Below are positions 53,105 to 62,162 of a stretch of DNA of 64,000 nt, piece after piece. Below the pieces are notes generated by a model that was not told where the DNA came from, searched no databases, and saw only the letters and a program-made list of their open reading frames with translations. Each line of letters opens with the position of its first letter. The first letter of the stretch is position 1. The translations under genes were made by a program, and so were the position numbers. This DNA comes from Acidimicrobiia bacterium (GTDB lineage: Bacteria; Actinomycetota; Acidimicrobiia; Spongiisociales; UBA5794): positions 1-64,000 of the forward strand of contig JALSQW010000029.1 in the NCBI GenBank assembly GCA_026985095.1. Direction: 5' to 3'.

Positions 53105-54526
53105 TCAGATCAGTCGATAGGGGTGATGAGCCTTGGGTTCCGCCACCCGGTACCCCTCGGCCCGGAGGTCGTGGGCGAGGGCATCCATGCCGCGGTGGCG
53201 CTCCCCATGCACGAGGAACACCTCACGAGGTGCGCCGGCATGGGAGACCCATTCGATGAGCTCATCGTGGTCGGCGTGCGCGGAGAAGCCGTTGATGGTG
53301 TAGATGCGGGCTCGGACCGCGATCTCCTCGCCGAAGAGACGGATCCTGTCGGCCCCGTCGATGATGGCCCTCGCCGGTGTCCCCTTGGCGGCGTAGCCGA
53401 CGAAGACGACGCTGCACTCCTTCCGCCACAGGTTGTGCTTGAGGTGGTGCTTCACGCGTCCGCCGGTCGCCATGCCCGAACCCGCCAGGATGACCGCACC
53501 GCTGCGCACGTGGTTGATCTGCATCGAGGCCTGCACGTCGCGGGTCATCTGGAGGCCGGGCGGACGGAACGGGTCGTCGCCGTGGTGGAGCTGCGCGTAC
53601 GTCTCGGGATCGACCGCTTCGGGGTGATGGAGGTAGATCTCGGTGGCGCTGATCGCCATGGGGGAATCGAGGTAGACGGGCATCATGCGGGGAAGTCGCC
53701 CGTCTTCGCACGCCTCGCGGATGAAGTAGAGGACCTCTTGGGCCCGTTCGAGGGCGAAGGTGGGGATGATGACGTTGCCGCCGCGTCGGAGCGTGTCGTC
53801 GATCGCCTCGTACAGTTCGGTCACCGACGCTTTCACCGACTTGTGGCGGCGGTTCCCGTAGGTCGATTCCATGACGACGTACTCCGACGGCGGCGGCGGG
53901 GTCGGGTCGCGCATGATCGGGCGCCCGTGGTTGCCGATGTCCCCCGAGAAGGTGACCCTGCGGACCTCGTCGCCGGTGGTGATGTCGACCACGACGGTTG
54001 CGGAGCCGAGGATGTGGCCGGCATCGAGGAACGTGGCGTCGATGCCGGGGCCGATCCGGATCGCTTCGCCATAGGTGGCGTTGCGGCCGAAGAAGCCCAT
54101 CGCCCATGCGGCGTCGGCGGTCGTGTAGAGCGGTTCCTTCGGTTCCCTTCCCTCCCGGCGGGCCTTGCGGGCGTCGCGTTCGGCGTCCTCCTCCTGCAGC
54201 TTGGCGGCGTCGAGGAGGACCAGCTCGGCGAGCTCCCGGGTGGCCGCGGTGGCCACGATCTCGCCTCGGAACCCGCGATCGACCAGCAGCGGGATCCGGC
54301 CGCAGTGGTCGAGGTGGGCGTGGGTGAGCACGAGCACGTCGATCGTCGCCGCATCGAAGCCGAAGGGCTGCTCGTTGTCGTGTTCGAGGTCGTCGCTTCC
54401 TTGGAACATCCCGCAGTCGACGAGGATGCGGGTCCCGTTGGCTTCCAGGAGATGGCACGAGCCGGTGACCTCTCCGGCGGCGCCGTGCACCGTGAGCGTG
54501 GCTCCATGCGGCGGTGTGCGGGTCAT
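53105..54526 (-). CDS. MBL-fold beta-CASP ribonuclease (YSH1/CPSF-like)
   Basis: 473 residues. Metallo-beta-lactamase motif THAHLDH (68-74), further ligands in [10 protein letters not shown] and FSGDIG, beta-CASP motifs [24 protein letters not shown] and [14 protein letters not shown], and a final RNA-specificity segment with [13 protein letters not shown] and VHGERH. The family cleaves RNA endo- and/or exonucleolytically. Distinct from RNase J in lacking its C-terminal domain. Confidence 0.9.
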   Translation of the reverse strand: MTRTPPHGATLTVHGAAGEVTGSCHLLEANGTRILVDCGMFQGSDDLEHDNEQPFGFDAATIDVLVLTHAHLDHCGRIPLLVDRGFRGEIVATAATRELAELVLLDAAKLQEEDAERDARKARREGREPKEPLYTTADAAWAMGFFGRNATYGEAIRIGPGIDATFLDAGHILGSATVVVDITTGDEVRRVTFSGDIGNHGRPIMRDPTPPPPSEYVVMESTYGNRRHKSVKASVTELYEAIDDTLRRGGNVIIPTFALERAQEVLYFIREACEDGRLPRMMPVYLDSPMAISATEIYLHHPEAVDPETYAQLHHGDDPFRPPGLQMTRDVQASMQINHVRSGAVILAGSGMATGGRVKHHLKHNLWRKECSVVFVGYAAKGTPARAIIDGADRIRLFGEEIAVRARIYTINGFSAHADHDELIEWVSHAGAPREVFLVHGERHRGMDALAHDLRAEGYRVAEPKAHHPYRLI

Positions 54527-54540
54527 CGGCGGCGCTCCGG

Positions 54541-54570
54541 TTGGTCATTGAACGGCCGACCCGATAGCAT
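54541..54570 (+). promoter_or_regulatory. Promoter for rplM-rpsI (TTGGTC-18-TAGCAT), possibly bidirectional
   Basis: TTGGTC at 54541-54546, TAGCAT at 54565-54570, 18-bp spacer, 62 bases before rplM. The complementary strand reads TATGCT over 54566-54571, a possible -10 for the divergent nuclease gene: the 7-mer TAGCATA has the TAnnnTA symmetry of bidirectional promoters. Confidence 0.55.
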
Positions 54571-54632
54571 AGGGCACCGCTCCCGGACCTCGTCTCGGGA
54601 GTGTCTTCACGCCGCGTCTCCCGAGGACCCCC

Positions 54633-55097
54633 ATGAGAGCCAAACTGCAGAGAACGTTCACCCCCACGCCGGCGGACATCGATCGTACCTGGTACGTGGT
54701 GGACGCGACGGATGCGCCGCTCGGCCGGATGGCGTCGGAGATCGCCAAGATCCTCCGGGGCAAGCACAAGCCGACGTTCGCCCCCCACATGGACGGTGGC
54801 GACTTCGTGATCGTGGTGAACGCCGCCAAGATCCGCGTCTCGGGCAACAAGGAGACCGACAAGGTCTACTACCGACATTCGGGCTACCCGGGCGGGCTCC
54901 GAGCCGAGACCCTCGGCGACGTGCGACGGAAGTACCCCGAGCGTCTCGTGGAGTCGGCGGTCCGAGGCATGCTCCCGAAGAACAAGCTCGGGCGGCAGAT
55001 CATCAAGAAGCTGAAGGTGTACGGCGGTCCGGATCACCCCCATGCCGCCCAGTCGCCCGAACCGCTCGAGATCAGCTACGGAAAGGTCGGTTCCTGA
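54633..55097 (+). CDS. rplM: 50S ribosomal protein L13
   Basis: 154 residues. [33 protein letters not shown] and [20 protein letters not shown]. Early 50S assembly protein. Overlaps rpsI (TGATG). Confidence 0.96.
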   Translation: MRAKLQRTFTPTPADIDRTWYVVDATDAPLGRMASEIAKILRGKHKPTFAPHMDGGDFVIVVNAAKIRVSGNKETDKVYYRHSGYPGGLRAETLGDVRRKYPERLVESAVRGMLPKNKLGRQIIKKLKVYGGPDHPHAAQSPEPLEISYGKVGS

Positions 55098-55495
55098 TGG
55101 CCAAGCCGAAACCGTTGACCCAGGCGACCGGCCGTCGCAAGCGCTCGGTCGTGCGTGTCCGTCTCTATCACGGGGACGGCAAGATGATCCTCAACGGCAA
55201 GGAGCTCGAGGAGTACTTCCCCGAACCGACCCATCAGATCAGGGTCAAGGAGCCGTTCAAGGTCGTCAACGCCGAAGGGCGCTACGACGTCCACGCCAAG
55301 CTCGAAGGCGGTGGACCGACGGGTCAGAGCGACGCGCTCCGCCTCGGTATCGCCCGGGCGCTGGTGGCGATCGATGCGGACCTGCGGCCGGCGTTGAAGC
55401 GTGAAGGCATGTTGACCCGAGACGCTCGCGTCGTCGAACGCAAGAAGTACGGGCTCCGCAAGGCCCGAAGGGCACCGCAGTTCACGAAGCGTTGA
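55097..55495 (+). CDS. rpsI: 30S ribosomal protein S9
   Basis: 132 residues; [20 protein letters not shown] and the terminal [17 protein letters not shown] that reaches the P-site tRNA. Always paired with rplM. Confidence 0.97.
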   Translation: MAKPKPLTQATGRRKRSVVRVRLYHGDGKMILNGKELEEYFPEPTHQIRVKEPFKVVNAEGRYDVHAKLEGGGPTGQSDALRLGIARALVAIDADLRPALKREGMLTRDARVVERKKYGLRKARRAPQFTKR

Positions 55496-55559
55496 CGGGC
55501 GTCCAGGCGTCGGCCGTCGAGGCGGTGGGGACACCCCGGGCGACGGAAGGGGCCCATCC

Positions 55560-56897
55560 GTGACCGACCCATCCGTGACCGAACGGACGTTGTTCGGCAC
55601 CGACGGTGTGCGAGGCCGCGCCAACTCGGAGTTGACCGTCGACCTCGCGGTCGGATTGGCGAGGGCGGCGGGCAGGATGACCGATCTTCCGGTGGCGATC
55701 GGCCGCGACCCCCGGCGTTCGTCACCGATGCTCGCTGCCGCCCTGATGGCCGGGTTCAACTCGGTCGGCGTCGACGTCGTCGATCTCGGGATCGTCCCCG
55801 TCGGCGCCGTGTCGCGACTGGGTCGCGACATCGACGCCGGTTTCGGTGTGATGGTCAGCGCATCGCACAACCCCGCCGAGGACAACGGGATCAAGTTCTT
55901 CGGACGGAACGGGACGAAGCTGTCCGACGAGGAGGAGGCTGCCATCGAGGCCGCCTATCGCAGCGGCCGCCCCGCCGGTGTGCCCGTCGGCTCGGCGGTG
56001 GGGATCCAGACCGTGATGACCGACGCCACCGAGCGCTATGTGGACCGACTGGCGGCGACCGTGCGGTACTCCATGCGCGGGTTGGAGTTCGTCGTCGATT
56101 GTGCCAACGGTGCGGCCTTCCGGGCCGCACCGTTGCTGTTCGACAAGGTCGGAGCGACCGTCGAGATCATCAACGACGAGCCCGACGGGATGAACATCAA
56201 CGACCGGTGTGGCGCCACCCGACCGGAGACGGTCGCCGCCGCGGCGCGGGGGAGGGTCGGGCTCGCGTTCGACGGCGACGCCGATCGGCTGATCGCCGTC
56301 GACGAGGACGGAGCGGTCGTCGACGGGGACGTGCTGATGGCGATCTTCGCCAACTGGCTGCACGAACAGGGCCGGCTGCAGAACGACACGGTCGTCGTGA
56401 CGGTGATGTCCAATCTCGGCTTCCACGAAGCGATGCGGTCGATCGGCGTCGAGGTGATCCAGACCGCGGTGGGTGACCGCTACGTCCTGGGGGCGATGCG
56501 GCGCACCAGAGCGGTGATCGGTGGCGAGCAGTCGGGACACGTGCTGCTCGAGGACCGCACGACGGGCGACGGGCTCCGCACGGCGCTGCGCCTGATGGAG
56601 GTCATGGCGGCCACCGGCCGGGAGCTGCGGGAGCTGCGCACGGTGATGACGGTCTATCCCCAGGTCCTGCGCAACGTGGAGGTCGCCGACAAGGATCGGC
56701 TCGGAGACGACGCCGAGATCGCGGCAGCGATCGCCGACGGGGAGCGGACCTTGGGAGACCGGGGCCGCATCCTCGTGCGGGCATCGGGCACCGAACCGCT
56801 CGTGCGGGTCATGGTCGAGGCACCGTCCGAGGAACAGGCGGCACGGGTCGCCGACTCGATCGCCGAGGTGGTCGCTCGTCGGATCGGGCGACCCTGA
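55560..56897 (+). CDS. glmM: Phosphoglucosamine mutase
   Basis: 445 residues from GTG (GGAAGGGG upstream; a GTG five codons later is possible). LFGTDGVRGRAN, phosphoserine Ser102 in SASHNPAEDNGIKFF, metal-binding DGDADR (238-243) and ASGTEPLVRVMVE near the end. Converts glucosamine-6-P to glucosamine-1-P for UDP-GlcNAc and cell wall synthesis. Located 64 bases after rpsI and followed by glmS, the previous enzyme of the pathway. Confidence 0.96.
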   Translation: MTDPSVTERTLFGTDGVRGRANSELTVDLAVGLARAAGRMTDLPVAIGRDPRRSSPMLAAALMAGFNSVGVDVVDLGIVPVGAVSRLGRDIDAGFGVMVSASHNPAEDNGIKFFGRNGTKLSDEEEAAIEAAYRSGRPAGVPVGSAVGIQTVMTDATERYVDRLAATVRYSMRGLEFVVDCANGAAFRAAPLLFDKVGATVEIINDEPDGMNINDRCGATRPETVAAAARGRVGLAFDGDADRLIAVDEDGAVVDGDVLMAIFANWLHEQGRLQNDTVVVTVMSNLGFHEAMRSIGVEVIQTAVGDRYVLGAMRRTRAVIGGEQSGHVLLEDRTTGDGLRTALRLMEVMAATGRELRELRTVMTVYPQVLRNVEVADKDRLGDDAEIAAAIADGERTLGDRGRILVRASGTEPLVRVMVEAPSEEQAARVADSIAEVVARRIGRP

Positions 56898-57163
56898 GGC
56901 CTTCGGCTGATCCTCGGGTAACCTGGGGTCCACAACCGAAGCCGGGTCGGACGAGCTGTCTCTGGAGCGCCTGCCCTCACCTCGGGTGAGGAGACGAGGA
57001 AGAGGGAGTATCGAACCGTCGGCGGATGCCCTCTCGGCCGTTCACGGTCGTGACGATGCGGAGCAAAACCGGGAGCGATCCCGACACAGAGGCCGCATCG
57101 GTGTGAAACGGGAGCCTTCCCGTTCCCGCTCCTCCGACCCCATCGACGATGGGAGGTCGCGCC
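56898..57163 (+). promoter_or_regulatory. Structured leader upstream of glmS, candidate regulatory RNA
   Basis: No coding frame with support. A TAACCT at 56919-56924 could start a transcript with a leader of about 230 bases. Perfect helices in order: 7 bp at 56975-56981/56985-56991; 6 bp at 57001-57006/57029-57034; 8 bp at 57054-57061/57093-57100 enclosing a 5-bp hairpin with a GCGA (GNRA) tetraloop at 57070-57083; and 7 bp at 57107-57113/57118-57124. The ribosome site follows. I do not recognise a known riboswitch or the glmS ribozyme. Confidence 0.55.
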
Positions 57164-58984
57164 GTGTGCGGGATCATGGGATACGTTGGGCCCCAGCAGG
57201 CGGCCCCGATACTGCTCGACGGGCTGACCCGCCTCGAGTACCGCGGCTACGACTCGGCGGGCATCGCCGTGGCCGGCGGGGGGATCGAGATCCGCAAGGC
57301 GGAGGGCAAGATCGAGCGCCTGGCGGCGCTGATCGACTCGGAGCCGATCGCCGGCAACGCCGGCATCGGACACACCCGATGGGCCACCCACGGCCCACCG
57401 TCGGACCGCAACGCCCATCCCCACGCCGATCCGACCGGCGACTTCGTCGTCGTCCACAACGGCATCATCGAGAACTTCTACGCGTTGCGTGAGGAGTTGC
57501 AGGCGTCGGGAGCGGCGTTCGCCTCCGACACCGACACCGAGGTCCTCGCCCATCTCGTCGCGTCCGAGTACGACGGCGACCTCGTGAACGCGGTCCGAAA
57601 GGCCGTGGCTCGCGCCACCGGCGCGTACGCCCTGGTGGTGATGGCCAGGGCCGAGCCGGGGAGGATCGTCGCCGTCCGCAAGATCAGTCCGCTCGTCGTG
57701 GGCCTCGGCGACGGGGAGAACTTCCTGGCGTCGGACATCCCGGCGGTGCTCCATCGGACCAGGGACTTCCTCATCGTGGAAGACGACGAGCTGGTCGTCA
57801 TCGACGCCGACGGGGCGTCGATCGAGACGATCTCGGGCGACCCGGTGCGACGGGAGATCTTCCACGTGTCGTGGGACGCGGAACAGGCCGAGAAGGCCGG
57901 GTTCGACCATTTCATGGCGAAGGAGATCCACGAACAGCCGTCGGTCATCTCCGAGACCCTGGCCGGGAGGCTCGAGGACGACCGGGTGCTTCTCGAGGAG
58001 GCGGCGTTCGACGACGACTTCGTGCGGGGGATCGGGACGCTGTGGATCACCGCCTGTGGGACGGCGTACCACGCCGGTCTCGTCGGCGCCGAGGTGTTCC
58101 GCCGGACCCTACGGATCCCCACCCGAGTCGAGTACGCGCACGAGCTGCGGTACCACGAGCCGCTCGTCGCGCCGGGCGACCTGGCGGTGGCGATCTCGCA
58201 GTCGGGGGAGACCGCCGACACCTTGGCGGCTGCCCGCCTGGCCGGCGAGCTGGGTGCCCGCGTGCTGGCCCTCACGAACGTCGTCGGGAGCACCCTGAGC
58301 CGGGACGCCGACGACATCGTGTACACCCGTGCCGGCCCGGAGATCTCGGTGGCGTCGACGAAGGCCTACCTGGCCATGCTCATCGGCCAGTACCTGCTGG
58401 CGCTGCGCCTCGGCCGGGCGAGGGGCACCCTCGACGAGGGGCTCGCCCGGCGGATCACCGCCGGCCTCCGCCGTTTGCCGGAGATGGTCGAGGAGGTCCT
58501 CCGGAGCGAGGAGGACGTGATGGCGGCGGCAGCGTCGATGGTGGATGCCGACGACGTCTACTTCATCGGGCGTGGCCTCGACTACGCCGTCGCCATGGAG
58601 GGGTCGTTGAAGCTGAAGGAGATCTCCTACCTGCACTCCGAGGCGATGCCGGCCGGCGAGCTCAAGCACGGCACGTTGGCGTTGGTCACCGAGGGGGTAC
58701 CGGTCATCGTCGTGGTCACCCAACGCGACGTCTACGACAAGACCTTGTCCGCGGTCCAAGAGGTCAAGGCGCGAGGCGCACGGGTGATCGCCGTCGCCTA
58801 CGACACCGACGAGGAGATCGGGAAGTTCGCCGACGTCGTCCTTCGGATCCCCGAGGGCGAGGACCTGCTCGCTCCGGTCACCGCCGTCGTCCCGCTCCAG
58901 CTCCTCGCGTACCATGTCGCCCGACTGCGGGGTCACGACATCGATCAGCCGAGGAACCTGGCGAAGTCGGTCACCGTCGAGTAG
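57164..58984 (+). CDS. glmS: Glutamine-fructose-6-phosphate aminotransferase (isomerising)
   Basis: 606 residues. The GTG at 57164 is chosen because the catalytic Cys must be residue 2 (VCGIMGYVG) and GGGAGG lies 7 bases upstream. The N-terminal glutaminase domain has RLEYRGYDSAG, GHTRWATHG and VVHNGIIENF; two SIS domains follow (ACGTAYHAG, SQSGETADTLAA, KELKEISYLHSEA-like) and the protein ends DQPRNLAKSVTVE. First committed step to UDP-GlcNAc. acpS follows after 19 bases. Confidence 0.96.
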   Translation: MCGIMGYVGPQQAAPILLDGLTRLEYRGYDSAGIAVAGGGIEIRKAEGKIERLAALIDSEPIAGNAGIGHTRWATHGPPSDRNAHPHADPTGDFVVVHNGIIENFYALREELQASGAAFASDTDTEVLAHLVASEYDGDLVNAVRKAVARATGAYALVVMARAEPGRIVAVRKISPLVVGLGDGENFLASDIPAVLHRTRDFLIVEDDELVVIDADGASIETISGDPVRREIFHVSWDAEQAEKAGFDHFMAKEIHEQPSVISETLAGRLEDDRVLLEEAAFDDDFVRGIGTLWITACGTAYHAGLVGAEVFRRTLRIPTRVEYAHELRYHEPLVAPGDLAVAISQSGETADTLAAARLAGELGARVLALTNVVGSTLSRDADDIVYTRAGPEISVASTKAYLAMLIGQYLLALRLGRARGTLDEGLARRITAGLRRLPEMVEEVLRSEEDVMAAAASMVDADDVYFIGRGLDYAVAMEGSLKLKEISYLHSEAMPAGELKHGTLALVTEGVPVIVVVTQRDVYDKTLSAVQEVKARGARVIAVAYDTDEEIGKFADVVLRIPEGEDLLAPVTAVVPLQLLAYHVARLRGHDIDQPRNLAKSVTVE

Positions 58985-59003
58985 ATCACCCGAAGGGAGC
59001 GCC

Positions 59004-59387
59004 GTGGAGATCGTCGGGCTGGGCGTCGACCTCGCCGAGGTGAGTCGCGTACGGCGCCTCCTCGACCGGTACGGGCAACGGTTCAAGGAACGATGCTTCA
59101 CCGACCACGAATGGGGCTACGCGCACCGCTTCGTCGACCCCTCCGCCCGCCTCGCTGCCCGATTCGCGGGGAAGGAGGCGGTCATGAAGAGCTTGGGAAC
59201 CGGGTGGCGTCGCCTGCGGTGGACCGACATCGAGATCACCGGCGGCGGACCGCCGCGGGTGCGGTTGGCCGGGACGGCGCGGGAACGGGCCGCCATGCTC
59301 GGGGTCGTCGAGGTGAAGATCACGATCACCCACACCGACTCCCAGGCCCTGGTGTTGGCCGTGTCGCTGGCGGAGCACCCGACGTGA
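59004..59387 (+). CDS. acpS: Holo-[acyl-carrier-protein] synthase
   Basis: 127 residues from GTG (GAAGGGA upstream). Metal ligands Asp9 (GLGVDLAEV) and Glu58 (FAGKEAVMKSLG) are present; ITHTDSQALVLAV ends the fold. Transfers phosphopantetheine from CoA to ACP. The stop overlaps the start of nnr (GTGA). Confidence 0.94.
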   Translation: MEIVGLGVDLAEVSRVRRLLDRYGQRFKERCFTDHEWGYAHRFVDPSARLAARFAGKEAVMKSLGTGWRRLRWTDIEITGGGPPRVRLAGTARERAAMLGVVEVKITITHTDSQALVLAVSLAEHPT

Positions 59388-60808
59388 AACCCGTCGTCAC
59401 CCCCGAGGAGGCGGCCCGTCTGGATGCGGGATCGCCCGTCCCCGTCGACGTCCTCATGGACCGGGCCGGACACGGGGTCGCCCGGGTCGCCGCCGAGATG
59501 GGCATCGGCTACGGATCGGAGGTCGTCGTACTGGCCGGCCGCGGCAACAACGGTGGCGACGGGTACGTCGCAGCACGCTACCTGGCTGGTCGCGGGGCGC
59601 AGGTCACCGTCCGGTCGCTCGGGTTCCCCAAGGGCGACTTCTCGCCGGCGCGGCGCGCGGCGACCGCCGCCGTGCGGTCCGGGGTCGCGGTGGAGCCGCT
59701 GGGTCGCCCCGACCGACGATGGGATCTGCTCATCGATGCGGTGTTCGGCACCGGGTTCCACGGCGTGCTCGGAGAGGCGCTGCACGGGTGGACGGAGCTG
59801 TCCGTTCCGGTCCTGGCGGTGGATGTCCCTTCTGGCCTCGACGCCCGGACCGGCGAGGTGCGCGGCCCGGCCTTCACGGCGACGAGGACCGTCACGTTCC
59901 ATGCCCTCAAGACCGGCCATCTCCTGGGGGAGGGGCCCGACCGGTGCGGCCGCATCGACGTCGTCGACATCGGACTCGTCGACGGACGCGCCGAGCTGGC
60001 GGTCTGCGAGGAGGAGGACGCGCCGTGGCCTCGACGACCCAGGACGGCCCACAAATGGTCCGTCGGGTCGGTGCTGGTCGTCGGCGGCGCGCCGGGGATG
60101 ACCGGCGCCGCCACCCTGGCCGCCGACGGGGCGCTGCATGCGGGCGCCGGAGCGGTGGCCATCGGTTGCGCCGCCGATCTGCAGCCGGTGTACGCCACGA
60201 TGCGGCCGGGAGTGTTGACGGCGACGGTGGGGGGAGGGAGTCGTCTCGGTGGCGACCCGGCACCGGTGCTGGCGCGGTCGGAACGCTACCGGGTGCTGGC
60301 GCTGGGACCGGGGCTGGGACCGGTGGAGTCCGGGTTCGTCGAAGCGATCCTCGATGGATGGCCCGGACCCGTCGTGCTCGACGCCGACGGCTTGAACGCG
60401 CTCGACGGCGTGTCGGCGTTGGCGAGACGCCGCTCCCCGACGGTGATCACCCCCCATGCAGGCGAGTTCCGCAGGCTGACCGGGGAGGCTCCCAGCTACC
60501 TGGCGGCTCGTGACCTGGCCGCGTCGGCGGGTGTGGTGGTGGTCCTGAAGGGCAATCCGACGTTCGTGCTGGGCGCCGAGCGGTGGGTGGTCGTCGCCGG
60601 TGGGCCCGAGCTGGCGACGATCGGCACCGGCGACGTGCTGACCGGGATGATCGCCGCGTTCGTCGCTGCCGGGTTGCCCGTCGAGACGGCGGCGCGGTCG
60701 GCCGCCTACCACCACTCCATGGCGGGGCGGCGCCTGTTCGCCCGCCAGGTCGTCACCGCCGAGGACCTGGCCGTCGAGGTCGGGCGGCGCTCAGGGGGTC
60801 GACGGTGA
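59384..60808 (+). CDS. nnr: Bifunctional NAD(P)H-hydrate epimerase/dehydratase
   Basis: 474 residues from GTG overlapping acpS. N-terminal YjeF_N epimerase domain (VLAGRGNNGGDGYVAARYL; VDVPSGLDARTGEV), C-terminal ribokinase-like dehydratase domain (HKWSVGSVLVVGGAPGMTGA; catalytic ATIGTGDVLTGMIAAFV). Repairs damaged NADH and NADPH hydrates. Its 3' end overlaps the convergent nosL gene by 18 bp. Confidence 0.94.
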   Translation: MKPVVTPEEAARLDAGSPVPVDVLMDRAGHGVARVAAEMGIGYGSEVVVLAGRGNNGGDGYVAARYLAGRGAQVTVRSLGFPKGDFSPARRAATAAVRSGVAVEPLGRPDRRWDLLIDAVFGTGFHGVLGEALHGWTELSVPVLAVDVPSGLDARTGEVRGPAFTATRTVTFHALKTGHLLGEGPDRCGRIDVVDIGLVDGRAELAVCEEEDAPWPRRPRTAHKWSVGSVLVVGGAPGMTGAATLAADGALHAGAGAVAIGCAADLQPVYATMRPGVLTATVGGGSRLGGDPAPVLARSERYRVLALGPGLGPVESGFVEAILDGWPGPVVLDADGLNALDGVSALARRRSPTVITPHAGEFRRLTGEAPSYLAARDLAASAGVVVVLKGNPTFVLGAERWVVVAGGPELATIGTGDVLTGMIAAFVAAGLPVETAARSAAYHHSMAGRRLFARQVVTAEDLAVEVGRRSGGRR

Positions 60809-61270
60809 GCTCCCGATCCGCTCGGCGGGGATCGCCACCAGCTCGTCCCAGGTCATGACCGTACCTCCCGACCCGGCCGCGAACCGTTCGGCCGCCTTCC
60901 GGTCGGCGAACGCGAAGATGCCGTACCCCATGGGGGTCTGGCCGGTGGCGGTCGCGACGTAGAACGCCGCATCGGCATCCACCCATTCCTCGGTGTCGGC
61001 GTCGTGGACCCATACCGTCGCCCGATCGAGCTCGCCGGTTTGGTGGCCATGGACGAGGAGCCCGCCCAGATCGTCGAACTTCTCGACCGTGCCATCCGGC
61101 AGCCGGTACGCAGTCGCGAACCGCGGCTCGGAGATGATCATCCCGCACTGGACGCAGATGTCCCTGCCGTATGCGATCTCGGGTGGACCGCTGGTCGGTT
61201 CCTGCCGGGCGCAGGCGCTCGCCAAGAGCGGGAGGACGATCGCCAGCATCATGGGGAGCACCCTGCGCAC
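60791..61270 (-). CDS. nosL: NosL-type copper-binding lipoprotein
   Basis: 159 residues from GTG. Lipoprotein signal (LLASAC, Cys about 20) and the NosL core with CVQCGMIISEPRFATAY and FDDLGGLLVH, where CxxCGM is the copper-binding motif. NosL delivers Cu(I) for assembly of the copper centres of nitrous oxide reductase. One base after the permease gene, so it is the last gene of the nos operon. Confidence 0.9.
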   Translation of the reverse strand: MRRVLPMMLAIVLPLLASACARQEPTSGPPEIAYGRDICVQCGMIISEPRFATAYRLPDGTVEKFDDLGGLLVHGHQTGELDRATVWVHDADTEEWVDADAAFYVATATGQTPMGYGIFAFADRKAAERFAAGSGGTVMTWDELVAIPAERIGSSPSTP

Positions 61271-61271
61271 G

Positions 61272-62162
61272 TCACACGTCCTTCGAGGTCCGGAAGCGGA
61301 TCCATGCGCCGACGCTGGGGAGGATCATCCACAGGACGAGCACACCGACGATGACGGGCATGAGCGCCGGACCGAGCGCGTCGACGGCATAGGTCCCGGC
61401 GGGTCCGAGGATGTCCAGGGACCCGACGAAGGATCCGAGCGCGGCGAGTCTGAACGCTTCGATCGGGTTCGCGACCGTGGCGAAGAACAGGGCATCGACC
61501 GGCATCCTGGTGGCCACCGCGGTTCCCATGAGCCCGAGGTCGCCGAGGAACACGAAGGCCAGCCACACGAACACGGCAACGCCGAGGGCGGACGAGGCTC
61601 GTCGGGTGAAGGCGCTGATGAACATCCCGACTCCCAACATCGCGATCACCAGGATCCATGCCAGCAGGGTGATCCGCAGGAACGCTCCCGCCTGGGCACC
61701 GCCACTGCGGATCGCGGTGACGATCCCGGCTGCCCCGAATCCCGCCGATGCCGCCGCCAGCAGGGCGGCAGACAGTCCGAGGTGGAACCCCCAGAACGCC
61801 TCGGTGCGATTGACCGGATGGCTGAGGAGGAACCGGAGCGCGCCGCTCTCGCGTTGGGCGGCGATGCTCTGGGCTCCCAGGGTGAGGCCCATGAGTGGGA
61901 CGATGACCTGAACCAGGGCGACGAGCGACGCGGCGGTCCGACCGAAGCTGGCCGAGCCCGCGATGCGGGAGCCTGGCAGGGCGACGCTCGCCAGGACGCC
62001 GGCGAGGAGGGCGAAGGCGATCGCCCACATCCAGAACCATCGGCTCCGAACCGCGTCGTCGAGTTCCTTGTGGGCGATGGCGAGGGTCGCTCGCCACTGG
62101 GCACGTTCGGGGAGGTCGGGGAGCGACCTCCCGGTGGTCGGCTTCGTCGCGGTCGCGGTCAT
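61272..62162 (-). CDS. nosY: ABC transporter permease, NosY-like
   Basis: 296 residues from the ATG at 62162, which overlaps the ATPase stop (ATGA). A cytoplasmic N-terminus, IAHKELDDAVRSRWFW, and six hydrophobic segments match ABC-2/NosY permeases. With NosF and NosD it forms the complex that supplies sulfur/copper-site maturation of NosZ in denitrifiers. Identity as NosY relies on context. Confidence 0.87.
   Translation of the reverse strand: MTATATKPTTGRSLPDLPERAQWRATLAIAHKELDDAVRSRWFWMWAIAFALLAGVLASVALPGSRIAGSASFGRTAASLVALVQVIVPLMGLTLGAQSIAAQRESGALRFLLSHPVNRTEAFWGFHLGLSAALLAAASAGFGAAGIVTAIRSGGAQAGAFLRITLLAWILVIAMLGVGMFISAFTRRASSALGVAVFVWLAFVFLGDLGLMGTAVATRMPVDALFFATVANPIEAFRLAALGSFVGSLDILGPAGTYAVDALGPALMPVIVGVLVLWMILPSVGAWIRFRTSKDV

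Noticed and set aside
56898-57163. glmS ribozyme
   Set aside because: The conserved glmS ribozyme core and cleavage site are not recognisable, and the element is known mainly from Firmicutes. The leader is kept as an unassigned structured RNA.
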